A stretch of 64,000 nt of DNA from Gossypium raimondii (lineage: Eukaryota; Streptophyta; Magnoliopsida; Malvales; Malvaceae): the NCBI RefSeq assembly GCF_025698545.1, contig NC_068566.1, positions 42,201,192-42,265,191 of the forward strand, in the 5' to 3' direction. Numbering within the stretch: the stretch's first letter is position 1; the number at the start of each line of letters is the position of its first letter. The position numbers and the translations under genes were made by a program. This document shows positions 45,872 to 58,381 of the stretch, piece after piece. A model generated the notes under the pieces. It was given only the letters and a program-made list of their open reading frames with translations. It did not search any database and had not been told where the DNA came from.

Positions 45872-47185
45872 ATGGATCTTGATCTTTCTCCAAAGCTGGC
45901 AAAGAAAGTGTACGGTGACGATGGTGGAAGCTACTACGCATGGTGCCCCAATGAACTCCCTATGTTGCGTCAAGGCAACATTGGTGCAGCCAAGTTGGCC
46001 CTTGAGAAGAATGGCTTTGCCCTCCCTCGTTACTCTGATTCTTCCAAGGTTGCTTACGTCCTTCAAGGTATCATTTTCTTACAAGTTCCTCTCCTTTTTC
46101 CATTTTGTGTTTCTGGGTTTTTGTTGAATCTTTATGATATATGATCAGAGTTGGGATATGAAAAAGACCCAATCTTTCTTTAACGGAAATATTAAATAGC
46201 AATTGAGTTGAATTGTGTTGATGTAGGGGCTGGTGTTGCTGGGATTATTCTCCCTGAATCAGAGGAGAAAGTGATTGCAATCAAGAAGGGTGATGCAATT
46301 GCTCTTCCATTTGGTGTCATCACTTGGTGGTACAACAAGGAGGACACTGAATTGGTGGTCCTTTTCATGGGGGATACCTCAAAAGGCCACAAACCAGGCC
46401 AGTTCACTGATTTCTTCTTGACAGGCGCCAACGGCATCTTTACTGGCTTCACAACTGATTTTGTGAAGAGGGCGTGGGATGTGGATGATGACACTGCCAC
46501 GGCCCTAATTGGTAACCAAAAGGGCAAAGGCATTGTCAAGCTTGATGCCAATTTCAAGATGCCTGAACCCAAGCCCGATCACCGCAAAGGAATGGCCTTG
46601 AACTGTGAAGAAGCTCCGTTGGACACCGACATCAAGAATGCCGGCAACGTCGTGCTCTTGAACACTAAAAACCTCCCTTTGGTCGGCCAGGTGGGTATGG
46701 GGGCCGATCTCGTCAGGCTGGAAGGTAATGCAATGTGCTCCCCTGGCTTTTCTTGTGATTCAGCCTTGCAGGTTACGTACATAGTCAACGGCAGTGGTCG
46801 TCTCCAAGTGGTGGGCGTCGACGGCAAAAGGGTCCTGGAAACCATTGTGAAAGCCGGCAATCTGTTGATTGTGCCAAGGTTCTTTGTTGTTTCAAAGATT
46901 GCTGATCCAGATGGTTTGTCATGGTTCTCAATCATCACCACCCCAAAGTAGGCTCCAAGACTTTGAAATCCATTAAAACTCCATTGATAAGCAAATGATT
47001 GAAACTTAACATGTTGTGATTTGATTTGCAGCCCTATGTTCACCCACTTGGCTGGAAGCATTGGGGCATGGAAGGCGATATCACCTGAAGTTCTTCAAGC
47101 AGCATTCAAGGTTCCTGCTGAGACAGAGAAGCTTTTCCGCTCCAAGAGGACCAATGATGCCATCTTCTTCCCACCACCAAAATGA
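45872..47185 (+). CDS. 11S globulin/glutelin-like bicupin protein, three exons
   Basis: Exons 45872-46067, 46227-46947 and 47032-47185 join in phase and encode 356 residues. The protein starts MDLDLSPKLAKKVYGDDGGS with no signal peptide, unlike secreted 11S storage globulins. Two cupin_1 domains are seen: the first around residues 45-130 (GAGVAGIILPESEEKVIAIK, KGDAIALPFGVITWW), the second around 195-330 (NLPLVGQVGMGADLVRLEG, QVTYIVNGSGRLQVVGVDG, RFFVVSKIADPDGLSWFSII). It closely resembles the RmlC-like cupins At1g07750 and At2g28680, whose function is not well defined. A cytosolic, non-storage role is therefore inferred. The start was chosen because it has the conserved N-terminus and lies about 100 bases after a TATA-like box. 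The intron at 46948-47031 uses GTAGGC as its donor. Confidence 0.93.
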
Positions 47186-47985
47186 AGGCCATCCGTTTAG
47201 CTATCTTCTGCTAGTTTTTTTTGTTTTTTTTTTCCAAATAAAATGGGTTTTAGTGACTACTGAATTGGAGTATTAGTGATAATAAATGTTTTTCTTCATT
47301 TGGTATATGTCAATGGATGATATGAATATCAATGAATTAGGTGTTTGTAAGTATTCATTTGTTTGTTTTTTCCTCTGCAAATTTTCATACTGCATTTGAA
47401 GGTTTCATAGATTCAAACCTCTGCAAATCCAGAATTGATGAGAAAATATTAAATCATTATAAAATGACTCATGATTGATGAAAGGGTATAAATTAGCAGC
47501 AGCTTTTGCGGAAACACAATCCTTTTGCAGATTTTGCAGATTTTAAAATATCTCTTATAGAGAGATTTCGGCATAAACCTTTATTTATTTATTATAGCCA
47601 TGGTTGAATGGAATTGTTGTAAAAGGATGATCATTATCTCGTCAACTAGAATTTGTTGGACCATCCTTCTAGTCAAAAATAAATTATCATTCGGAACTAA
47701 TGTATAGTATTGTGGTTACGTCTTAGAAGCTAGTAACCAAAATACCATTGGGGATGAAAACCCAATACCTACTCCATTTGAGATGAGTTACTCTTTTATT
47801 TGAATTTGTATATGCTTGAATATTAGTAATTGTAGTAAAATTTGATCTTGACCCTTTGCTTTTTTTAGTAATACGAACGAGTTTAAGTAATTGTCTAAAT
47901 GAAGCGAAATTGACTGAAGGGCCGAACATAAATGAAAAAGCCCCTCTTATGCATACCTAAATATCATATAGGGTTAAATGAAGTG
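47186..47985. other. 3' flank of the bicupin gene and unidentified spacer
   Basis: The first 150 bases are the likely 3' UTR. The frame at 47723-47929 on the minus strand shows no recognisable domain. It could belong to the organelle-derived insert just downstream, but I do not recognise it. Confidence 0.4.
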
Positions 47986-48276
47986 GACCGGTACCGAATG
48001 GATGTATGGAATTAAAGTCTATATATCTAGTAGATCCATATAGGCGATCATATAAAGGGGATGATTTTAAATCGAAACAATTTGATGAATGCCTTCTAAA
48101 AGTTCATATCAAATTAGTACTAGTTGATGAGAGTTATTTCGAAAACAAAAAAAGTAAAGTCGAATTTTTTGTTAGTTATTCTCTCAATTCGAATAAAATA
48201 CAACTGGATCTAGTATGTATGAGTTAGCGATCAGAATCTATATGGATAGAATTTATAGCGGAATCTCGAAAAAAAC
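47986..48276 (+). other. Plastid-derived insert (NUPT): spacer plus 5' end of ycf4, non-functional
   Basis: At 48219 an ATG opens ATGAGTTAGCGATCAGAATC and continues through TATATGGATAGAATTTATAG to CTCGAAAAA. This matches the start of plastid ycf4 (photosystem I assembly protein), whose product begins M-(S/T)-W-R-S-E. Here the third codon TGG is TAG, and the gene breaks off after about 19 codons. The preceding sequence with its short frame at 48006-48227 fits the upstream plastid spacer, but that part is inference. It is a dead nuclear copy. Confidence 0.65.
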
Positions 48277-48512
48277 AGTTTAGTGTTTTAAATTATTTTT
48301 ATCATTAAAGTTAGTTTTAAATTTGAGATATTTCAAGTTTATAAATTGGGTTTTTTAAAATTCGATTTTGGGTGGTTTTAGATTTGGGTTTATCTATCCA
48401 TGTGCTCCTGGAAATGCTTTTCTTTCTTGAAGAGCAATTTTTACATTATATTGTATTTTTCTGTTTTATAGTTATAGTAGTATTTTATTATTTTTTTAAA
48501 AAAAGAAGAAAA
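48277..48512. other. Short spacer between the plastid insert and the dirigent gene
   Basis: AT-rich and without an independent gene. It probably includes the 3' UTR of the minus-strand dirigent gene. Confidence 0.4.
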
Positions 48513-49247
48513 TCAGTAGCGAGTTATGAATACACTAAACTGCAAAAGGGTGTCGACACCATCAACGGTGTACTGGTTGGTGTTGGGAAGGGTCTCAACG
48601 ACGGTATACCCTTGAGCATTTTCATATTTTCCGGTTCCACCAACAATAGCAATAGGAGACTCAACCGCAGCCGTACGGTGAACCCCAAAGAAACTAATAG
48701 CATCATCTTGATCATGATCATCTTCATCATGGAACATAGCAGTGAACGCCATCGTATGACTGCTACCATCCATGGAACTAGCCACATAAAACCCCTGTGC
48801 TTTACCCATTATGGAAGACCCATATTCACGTCCTTGAGTCAGTTCATCATCTATCACGGTCACAGCTCCAAACAAGAGCCTTTGTAAGGTAGCTTGTGAT
48901 GGCAGTGGTATGCCTTTATTAATGATGATCCCATTGCGTTTCTTGGAGAAAGGGATTTCATTGGCTCGGCTAGGTGTGGGCCTTTTGGCAATGGCAATCA
49001 CCCCAGCAACAACCCTTACCGATGGTGTTGAGCCACCAAATATATCATGCATGTAGAATGACAACGCGGGGGTCGACGAGGGTTCCATGGCGGGACCGAT
49101 TACCGGTGTGGTATTAGCTATGGGTGTTGGACGAGGTGGGAGTGTGTCATCATGATGAAGAAATCTTGTTCCATTGACATAGTATTTCATGGTGATGGCT
49201 AAGAGCAATAGGTGCAATGTACCCTTAAATCGTAGCTCTTTCACCAT
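48513..49247 (-). CDS. Dirigent protein, single exon
   Basis: An uninterrupted frame of 244 residues. The N-terminus (MVKELRFKGTLHLLLLAITM) has a basic start and a Leu-rich core that could act as a signal peptide. It is followed by a Pro/Thr-rich linker (about residues 35-60). The dirigent domain shows LSFYMHDIFGG, a GAVTVIDDELTQG segment, GKAQGFYVASS, and AIVGGTGKYENAQGYTVVET near the C-terminus. Dirigent proteins steer the stereochemistry of phenoxy-radical coupling in lignan and lignin-related chemistry at the cell wall. The extended N-terminal linker resembles the subgroup that includes DIR24/25 and ESB1, which is linked to Casparian strip lignification. The subgroup assignment is tentative. 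An acidic stretch FHDEDDHDQDDA (around residue 170) sits where family members usually have a short loop. Confidence 0.9.
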   Translation of the reverse strand: MVKELRFKGTLHLLLLAITMKYYVNGTRFLHHDDTLPPRPTPIANTTPVIGPAMEPSSTPALSFYMHDIFGGSTPSVRVVAGVIAIAKRPTPSRANEIPFSKKRNGIIINKGIPLPSQATLQRLLFGAVTVIDDELTQGREYGSSIMGKAQGFYVASSMDGSSHTMAFTAMFHDEDDHDQDDAISFFGVHRTAAVESPIAIVGGTGKYENAQGYTVVETLPNTNQYTVDGVDTLLQFSVFITRY

Positions 49248-49599
49248 TTTAGCTTAGTGAAATGACAAGAAAATTGAAGAGCATTTTTTATCTTAAATAA
49301 ACATGATCAATTTGTATGCTTGTATATATGAAAGAGTTAAGCAATGGTGGAGTAGGGGAAAACGGGAAATGGAGTGGTTCGGATCTTTCTGTGTTTTTCT
49401 TCTCATTTGTTCTCAACTTTGGTCAAATGGAGTTGTTTAAGGTTCAAATTACGACTAGATTTAGTCCATATTAATTTTACATATTTTAATTATTTATTTT
49501 ATAAGGTCATAATTAATTTAAATGATTAATATTGTTATTATTTTATTTAAAATATTGATATATTTTTTTTTTCTTAGTATACCTTTTAGTATTGAAAGT
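49248..49599. other. Dirigent gene upstream region
   Basis: AT-rich. It presumably holds the promoter and leader of the minus-strand dirigent gene. No clear TATA box was chosen among several AT-rich candidates. Confidence 0.35.
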
Positions 49600-50205
49600 A
49601 AAACTGTTCATGAGTTAAGTCAGACTTTAATAAAATTCTAGGTTTGTTTAATAGGCTCGGGTCTAGCCTAGCCCAAAAAATAGGCTTAATTTTTTGCCCA
49701 AACCTGGTCCAGATTATAGATGCTAATCCCTACCTAGCCTAGCCTGTATTAAAATTTTATTTTATTTTTATATAAAATTTTTAAAAAGTATAATACATCA
49801 AAGGTACTAAAACATTAAAATAAATATTTCCCAACAAATTGAAAATAAATTTAAAAAATTTTATATTTAAATAACACTAAGATTTATGCAACTTAACAAG
49901 CTAATGCATCTAAAAATAATAGCAAAATTAATAATAAAACAATAGTTATTAACATTCAAACAATAACAACAAAATAGTAATAAGATAATAGTGAAATGAT
50001 AGCAAAATAGTGGGAAAACAACTTTTTTTTTTTTTTAAAAATTCAAATCGAGGACCAAAGAACCTTACTTGAAGCCCGACCTATTTTTTAAATAGACTTT
50101 ATTTCTTTGCCTAAATCTATTTTTCTGATTTATATTTTTGTCCAAACCCTCACACTTTTTGAGTAGAGTTTTAAGTCAAGCCGAGTAACCCGACCCATGG
50201 ATAGG
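49600..50205. mobile_element. MITE-like or non-autonomous hAT-like element
   Basis: The left end reads AACTGTTCATGAGTT. The right end, reverse complemented, reads GACCTATCCATGGGTCGG. Inner GGCTCGGGTCTAGCC and CAAGCCGAGTAACCCGACCC are also roughly inverted. This matches the style of plant hAT-derived elements with a TGTTCATGGG-type end. No open frame or clear 8-bp duplication was found, and the limits are approximate. Confidence 0.4.
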
Positions 50206-53200
50206 TCTAGTTGGGAGTAGAATCACACTATAACCCAAACCTAACATTTGATCTTATCAGGGTGCATCTTTTTTTTTTTTTTTCCTTAAAAAGAACTTGG
50301 TTTCAAGGGTGGGACTAAGTTTCTATTAAGAATTTCAAGTTGGGTTGGGTTTTCATCGAATCTGCACTATCTCGACCTCGAAATTTTTTAGCAAAATATC
50401 CTCTCTTTTTTATATTTTATAACTAAATTAATGATTTAATTAGAATTTCTTTCAACTTTTAGAAGACTTTAAGATTTTTTAGTAAGCTTTAGTTAAATGT
50501 TTTTAATTTTTAATAAAAATCATTTAATATTTTTTCTTTTCAGGTTGGATGTAAGGATTAAAATTTTAAAATAAAATGGAATTTAAAACTAGAGATATAA
50601 AATGCGGATGGAGTAAAGAAAACCATTATGCCAAACCTTGCTGTCATCTTTACTTTTAAAATAGTTTTAACTATTTAAATTCACTAATAATATTATAAAA
50701 ATAAATTATGAAATTACAGAACCAAAACCTTGGAATTATGTTTGGTTTAAAAAGTGTGAGCCTGAGTCCACTTAGTTAAAACATACAGGGCATTGACAAA
50801 GCCCAATAGGTCCAATTTAGTTTTGATAGGGCTTTTACAACTCAAACCATAGCCCATTTTAGGATTAGAAGGATGAACTTGAAATGACCCATTTGACCCT
50901 TGCATAATGAAACTCTTTTCTTCCCATCCCAAACACATTTTATCAACTTTTGTATTGAAGAATTAGTATATCAGTTGGTACTTGAATTTGATATTTTTGT
51001 TTCTATTTCTATTTACTTATTATGCAAGTGATATTTCTATTTGGCAAAACTTATACATTTTGGCAACTAAAAGTAACAATATTAAATATTTACTGTTTAA
51101 TTCAGTTTTAGGATTGATTTGATGAAAGTTAATTGCTAATATAATTATGTTTGAAGTTTCATGATTGTGTTAACAAAATAAAGTTTAATGTTAATTGTGA
51201 GTTTGTTGAATTTTGAGTTTAATTTGTTAAATATTGTCCGATGATTGTATGTTGTTGTTTTTAGTTTTAAGGTTGTTTTGATAAAAGTTAATTGCTAGTA
51301 TTATTAGTAAATTATGAATTTTCATCAAATCAACCTTGAAACCTAGACTAAACACTAAAAAGAAATTAACAATATTTTTTAGATACCAAAACGTATAGCT
51401 TTTGTAAAATACAAAATACCACAATGATTAAAAAAACATGGTATAAATACCATCTTGAAACTAGTGCAAAATTTAGGTACCTAACAATATATTAAGCTTA
51501 AAAAACATTAGTTACAAATTTTACACTTGTTTAAAAGTCTTTTAAAAATTACATTTTATTTTTAAAATAAAAATTATAATTTAATCATTCACATCTTTAG
51601 TGTTTTTTTCTTCAAATTTTACAATTAATATATTTGTGTAATTATACAAAATTTAAAAGTAAATCATTATGAATTCAATAAGTATACTCGATAATAAAAT
51701 AAATTTTAACAAAAATATTAATGATGTATAGAATTGTACTAAATTTTTTAAATTGAAAAAGCTAAGGAGGTAAGCAAGGTGTTGGCCCTCCCTTGGTTAA
51801 GTGGGTTAATATCAACTCCAATCCCTCTTACTCATAAAATATTAAATTTAAGCTTTTGTAAGCAAATTATATCACAATATATTTTCATGTATAAAATGAC
51901 ATAAATCATATTTCATATATATCATTATATATTTGTCTAAAGTTAATATATAGTTTAAAGATTTATCCCATATAAAATTTTATAAAATAAATATAAGAAT
52001 ACCCTTAACTTGGATCTAAATATATGAACAAAAATTAGTATAAAGAGAAAACATAAATTTTCTTTATCATTTTGGCTAAATGCGTTAAAAGGGTTGGAAT
52101 CAATTCCAGTCATCTAATCCTAAAGGTAAAATTATACTTTGCTCCATCTAAAAATATAAAGATTTGATTTGATTTTTTAAAATTATAAAGATATAAGCTA
52201 TTAAAATGGTGAAATTGTATTTTTGCTTCGTCAAAATTACAATTTAATTTTGACTTTCCCTAAAAAATGTTCTGATTTCGTCCTTGATTGTAGGATTATA
52301 TGCACAACCATATCAATGCCCACCCTCATTGCACAGACAAAAACCAAGATACCGGACGAATGAGACCAATCAAACATATCATTAAGAAACTAAACTACCA
52401 TTAGTGAGTCTAGTTCAACAATTACTTGCAAATGCTGGGATTTAAATTAAAACAGAAATTAACAATTAATTTATTCATGACATTGATGGAAGAAACAAAA
52501 AAAATTGTAATAAGTCAAGTCTCGAGATAAGGAAAAAAGTTACAAATATTGAGATTTAAATTCCTACATTTAATATCACTCTTTAATCTATACACGTTGA
52601 GTTGAGTGATAAATAATTCGATAAGATTTAAGACTTCAAAGTTTTGATGGTATAATCAACCATTCAATATGTTCACAGCTACAAAAAGAAAGTGAAATTA
52701 AACTTCAATATGTTCAATATGTAGTAAATGTGGTAGCTTTAAATCATAAGATTAGATATTTCAAAGATATCGAAATTCTGATTTTGTCCATAATGTATAC
52801 AAATTAAACTTCAAATTTAGTTGAAGCAGATACAAGAAACAAGACAAGAAGCATGGAATCTTCTTTAAGGTAGATTTAGAAACATGGAAAATCTTGGTTA
52901 TGGGGTCAAAAGGGGGGGCTATGGTACAATCCCTTTGTTAAAGAACCAATCTCCTTGTGTTTGTGGGATAAGATTAATACAACCAATTTTACTTTACAAT
53001 TTAATCAAACCAGATGCCATAAGGATTGATGAGTGTTTTTGGTCCATCTGTCCCCTTTTCAGTCTGTCACATTAGGTCTGCTTCTTTCTCCATTCTTCTT
53101 TGAGGGTGGGTTGATTAACAAATAACAATGGTTGGGTTAAATTTAGGGATTGATTAACATCTGATTTATCAGTATGATGATGAGATATCTTTAAATTTTA

Positions 53201-56142
53201 AACATTACTTTAACTCTCAATTAACTACTTGTTTCTCATTACACTAATTGCACTTGCCGCATGTAAAAATATTTATTAAATTAATTAATTATGAAAATTG
53301 TAAGTGCGAACCATTGTTATTGCCAAACTTTCAACGGCTCTTTCGCTAGTTTTATATACAAAATAAACTAAAATAATTGGAATAAATTAAAATTTTAAAT
53401 TTTTATTTAAATATAACATTTTAATTCCAAAAGAAAAGTGGTGCGCCGACCCAATACCCAAATTTACGTTATGGAGATCTTAAAATAATCTCTAGATGCT
53501 AACCCTTCCTAACTTTCCTTTTTTTTTTATTTTTCTACTATTTTCTATATCCTGCCGTCCAATTTTAGTAATAAAATGAACAACTACTCTAAAACCTACC
53601 AAAATATTTAAGACCCTAAAGAAAAATTGTAAGAACGTAAACAATATCAACCATTCATTTTATGACACGTATGTGATTACACGTTCCTCTCATTTTATTT
53701 TTAAAATTATATGATAACGTTTAAATTTTAATTTTTATACCATGTTTAAATTTAAAATTAATTTTAACGTAATTTGATATCTCAATTTTACAATATCATT
53801 AATTAATCATAATGTGTTCTACTGATAAAAATGTTGACATGAATTTTTAAAATTATTAATACCGTTAAGATTCTTTGTTACATTGATTTATTACAATGTC
53901 TTTATTTATTATTATTATTATTATATGACTACCAAATGAGTATTTTGTAATCAAATTTTAACATGTCGCACTAATGAATTAATAGAAGCATTTTAACGGT
54001 ATTAACAACGGGAGTTGAATTTTTAAATTTATAACCATAGTGTTTTTATTTTAAAAAATTGAGATTTTGTTTGTAAAAGCAAATAGAATAAGTACAATTG
54101 TAGAAGAGAAGAAGGTGACATAAAGTTAGCCCCACTCGATTGGAAAAAATAAATGGTGATGGACTTGCAATCAAAAGTGTGCCAACTCATCATTTTGCTT
54201 TATTTGTGGGGAAGCCATGTTCAATGTTTGTCCAACCTTAACATGCTAATTTAGAAAGACTTTAACTTGAAAATCTTAATTAAAACAACTTTTTGAACAT
54301 TAGACATATACTATTTGGTGTTATATGAAGTATGATACAAAGGTGAAACGTGAAGCTAAGATTGGTTTCCTATTACCAAATACTTACCTAATTCAGGGTT
54401 TTCCATCAACCTATATGCCTTTGACTAACAATAAAGAGATGTTGATCTTATCCTAAGTTTGATCCCTAAAATCAATGTTGATATGGCTGTGCCTGGGAAA
54501 TGATTAAAACTTTTATTTTATAATTTCAATTAACATAAAATTTTAATAAATATATTTTTATTGACTTCTTTTCACGTGTGTTATAATTCAGTAATTGCAA
54601 TTTTATTATAAATATTTTGTTAGATTTATTTAATGTAATTGATCACAATAGTATCTCTTATATCTTAGTGCAATTTAAATGCTAAATTCTACAATTAGCT
54701 TCTATAGTTTGAACTATTCGTAAATATTTGGACATTAATTTAGTTATTTTTAATAATTTTTTAAAAAATTTGAAATTACATACGTAACGCCGCTTAACTT
54801 GTTATTTTCATATAACTCACAAAATTTAGTTAACGGCTTTAATAGCTATCATTTAAACCAAGATAAATCAAATTAGATATCATAAACAATTTTATGCATA
54901 ATAAATGTGAATTAATAAAATTTAACCCAACGACTTTATCTATACTTTTTAAGTTAGAAATGAAATTTGCAAAACTAAAATCGATGAATTATAAAAAGTC
55001 AAGAACTAAAAACATAACTTACGCATGATACAAAACCTAACATCAGAATTAAACCTATCGATTCTTGGCTCATCCAGAAGACAGAAGGTAAAGTGCAAAA
55101 CAATTTTGTCACTGCTTGTCTCCCTAATTTCTTCATACTGCACTTTATCATTGCAGTAGCATGTCACGCGAGGGGCTCAACTCAAAAGCTCATGCTTTGG
55201 GGGACCAAAATCATGTTGGTTTTCATCACAGTCTCCCTTTATTATTATGATTAAATCTAACCCTGAATGAAGGTGGTGATGCACACCCTTTTTCTGCAAA
55301 ACTTTCAGACCCTTGATTATGGAAACCATTTGAACATTGTAATTAAGAACACCTGTGTTGGCACTAAACAATGTATTGTTTACATCAGAATAGACCCACC
55401 AACACCAGGGCTACACCACTTCTAAATCCACATAAAGGGTAAAAAGCTGGGTTAGAGGATAAAGAGTTTAATATATTTTAAATAAAATTGAGTGTTAAAG
55501 GAGCTCAATAACCAGGATAAAATCATACATTATGTGATGGAGGAGTCAAAATAAAATTAAAAAAATTGGGAGACAAAATTAAAAATTTTATATTAAAATG
55601 TCTTAGATTGAATTTTTTATTTATAAGAGAGGTCAAAATAGAAAATTTTATTTAATAAAAATGCTAAAAAAAGATTAAATTGAATTATTAATACTCGGGA
55701 AGAATTAATGTTGGAATTATACCATCAATCATGGAGGCTCATCCCCAGCTATGTTATGTAGAGAAATGATTGTATGAAAATTTCTTTTTAATAAATTTGT
55801 CATTCTCCTATTAAAAAGTCATAAGGATGATTTGGAATCAAAGTTTCATACCATTCCTTCTCTACCTGTTATCCGGCATACAAAAAAAAGGGGGAATATT
55901 TAGTGATGATTCCATTTTACTTGCTCCAAGTAATGATGAAGATGATCAGAAAGCATAAGTACACCACATTTCATCTTTAACAATTGTCTCTTAAAAGAAA
56001 CGAAAATGTTCAGACAATAATCCCCAAAAAGCTTACATTTGATTTGTTTACATTAAAACTCAAATGTTAATTAGTATCTAAGCACGCAACTAGACAAGGG
56101 GAAGGCCACTCTTTTTTTTTTTTTTTTGGAAAGGAAAAAACC
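50206..56142. other. Long AT-rich intergenic region, no gene recognised
   Basis: About 5.9 kb of AT-rich sequence. Short frames (50747-50938, 51227-51424, 52884-53075, 55177-55371) show no known domain, no splice support and no coding-like composition. A stretch at about 55030-55440 is less AT-rich than its surroundings and may be a decayed gene, a repeat or a non-coding transcript. A poly-T tract at 56112-56127 lies beyond the 3' end of the next gene. Confidence 0.5.
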
Positions 56143-56973
56143 CTAGTACTGCTTTTTGTTTTTTATCTGCAATGGAGTTTTGAGCAATGGAGGTGCTGCT
56201 GCTACAGTTTCAGCTGGCCAGAACTGTGCATTTTTTACCCTGGAAACGCTTGCTAGCACATTTGAGGGAGTTACATCACCAATTACTGTCACTTTCTTTG
56301 TGGCCAAATCTATACTGAAGGATGTCACTCCTGCAATTAACAATTTTGCACAAAAAGAAAAAAAATTACCCCATGGCTTTAAGTTTCGTGCATAAATTAT
56401 CTAATAAATGTAGCCCATTTTGGCTTAGTTAGTTACCTTCCATTTTTGAAATATGTTTTCTTACTTTTCCTTCACATCCTTTGCAATGGATTGACACCCT
56501 CAACACCACTACCTGCTATTTTTTTGAACCACAACTTAATTGCTGTTTCTTATGATCAAAGCAAAGAACAAGGATCAAACACTAACCTGGTCGTGAGACC
56601 GAGCCGACGAAGATGATTTTAAAGCCAGAGAATCTTCGGTGCTTACACCACGAGACGGAACCGCCGGTGAGACGTGATCGGAGTCTGATAACCAATCTAC
56701 AAAGCGTGTATCACTTAGGAGATACCTAGAGGAACCAGGAGGACTGTTGAGATCATGAATATCAGCTGAGCTTTTTCGACGTACATCACTCGGCTTAGCA
56801 GAGCTCTTTCTACTCTTGTCATGGTGGGGCAGCCCTGGAACTATAGGTGCATAAGGCTTCGAACGTTGCCGGTCGAGTGGTCTGTGGCCGCGACGGACCA
56901 TGGAACGATGGTCCAAGCTAGAGCAGATGGCTGTTGAAGCTTGAGAAGCACAGAAAATATCCATTCCTTTCAT
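56143..56973 (-). CDS. Heavy-metal-associated (HMA) protein, NaKR-like, three exons
   Basis: Minus-strand exons 56587-56973, 56437-56512 and 56143-56330 encode 216 residues. The first 130 residues are Ser/Arg/Pro-rich and begin MKGMDIFCASQASTAICSSL, the N-terminus typical of Sodium Potassium Root Defective (NaKR) proteins. A single HMA domain follows, with RVSIHCKGCEGKVRKHISKM (metal-binding C139 and C142) and VTSFSIDLATKKVTVIGDVT, then NAQFWPAE and a basic end. NaKR proteins are phloem metal-binding proteins that affect ion and florigen movement. The closest member (NaKR3 or similar) is inferred, not shown. The second ATG at 56964 (MDIFC) is the start usual in relatives, so residues 1-3 may be extra. 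All splice sites are GT..AG. Confidence 0.9.
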
Positions 56974-57970
56974 GTTAGGAGAAAGAACAGATAATAGAGT
57001 TAGAGGGCAAATTAATCTTTGTTTTAAAGCAGGTGAGATTAAGGGATAGAGGGGGACTTTGGTCCCACATTGAAAGTTTTTGTTATTTAATCATATACAT
57101 CGGGAAACGTGATTGAAACTTGGACCTTCAAAGTTGTGATTAACCTTAGACAGTATTTTAATGTTACTCAACTTTGTATGAAATGATTAGTACCACTAAT
57201 ACTATTGGGGGTATATAGATTTTGAAACCAACTAGCTTGCTTCATATATCATTGGCTTATTTGTTGGCTATATAGCTCTTTGAAATCCCCCAATAATGAT
57301 GTTGAAATCATTACAATGATCTTCAGAGAATGGGTATTAATATTGGAGATAGATAAAACATGATGGAATTTGGATCAATTCATCTACATATTCTTGCATT
57401 CGTGTGTTAATCTAGAGCTACTGTTATGAACTGCTCACAATTATGAAGCCACGGTGTAAGATGAAGATTGATTGTAATGATTATGCCACTTTCCCATCAT
57501 AAGGGTCCCCTTTTACATGGCAAATCCCAAGTTCCATCATCAATCAATTGCACATTGATTACAGCATTTAGTGTCCACCACTTCTGTTATCAACGTACTT
57601 TGCTGCCTTTGCAATCTACATATTCTAGGATATGCTTTTTAATTCCCCTATCTCTATATTTCTACCTATGTAATCCCCATTGTCTGTCTTGAAATGTTTG
57701 TATGCCTATTATGTGAATTGTCGCTGGACTAATTAAATTAGATCATTTCATGGTTGATCATCTGTCCAGAAGGGCTTATGCCAAGCTCTTCTTTACATCA
57801 TTAAGAAACTCTCACACTATATCACTTTCTTCACTTTTATCAAACCTGATACATGAAGTATTAATTTTGTCTTGTTTTACTCCAAATTAATCACAATACT
57901 AAACAATAAAAACTAGACACGTATTGGCAACCATCCATATTTAGAAAAGTCAAAGATATGTGTATCAATA
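56974..57970. other. Upstream region of the HMA gene and spacer
   Basis: AT-rich. The first 200 bases are the likely leader and promoter of the minus-strand gene. The frame at 57468-57692 has no recognisable domain. Confidence 0.4.
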
Positions 57971-58381
57971 TGTTGGCACTGGGAATAAGAGATTTAAGGC
58001 ACTGAAAGTGGGATTGAAATTTAGCATGAGATATTTGCAATTTTTGGTCCCTAATTGTATAGTGACTTTGCAAGTTGATCCCTGAATCTCAAATATAAAT
58101 AGGCCTAATCATTTCTCATTTTTATTATCCCCCCATTTGCCATTCTCTCTTTAAGGCACTGTTCTCTCTCTTTATTTGTAAATTTTCACTTGTATTTTGG
58201 AGTGAAATATATTTGTTAGTGCCCGAGGACGTAGGCAAAATTTGCTGAACATTACGATAGAGGGATATTATGGCTAAGAAAGACCTGGTACTTAAGTGAT
58301 CCACCTCTCTTTCTTGGGAATTGAGCTTAGTGTGATTTTTCAGTACAATAATTTTATTCTTTTACACGCTTCCGCACAACA
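57971..58381 (+). mobile_element. Candidate solo LTR or LTR fragment, Copia-like
   Basis: It begins TGTTGGCACTGGG and ends TTCCGCACAACA, so the ends form a 5-bp inverted TGTTG/CAACA. Inside are TCAAATATAAATAGGCC (TATA-like, about 58089-58105) and GTGCCCGAGGACGTAGGCA (about 58220-58238), a motif I associate with plant Copia LTRs. Ending instead at 58376 would give flanks CAATA and CAACA, a 4 of 5 match. No gag or pol is present. Confidence 0.5.
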
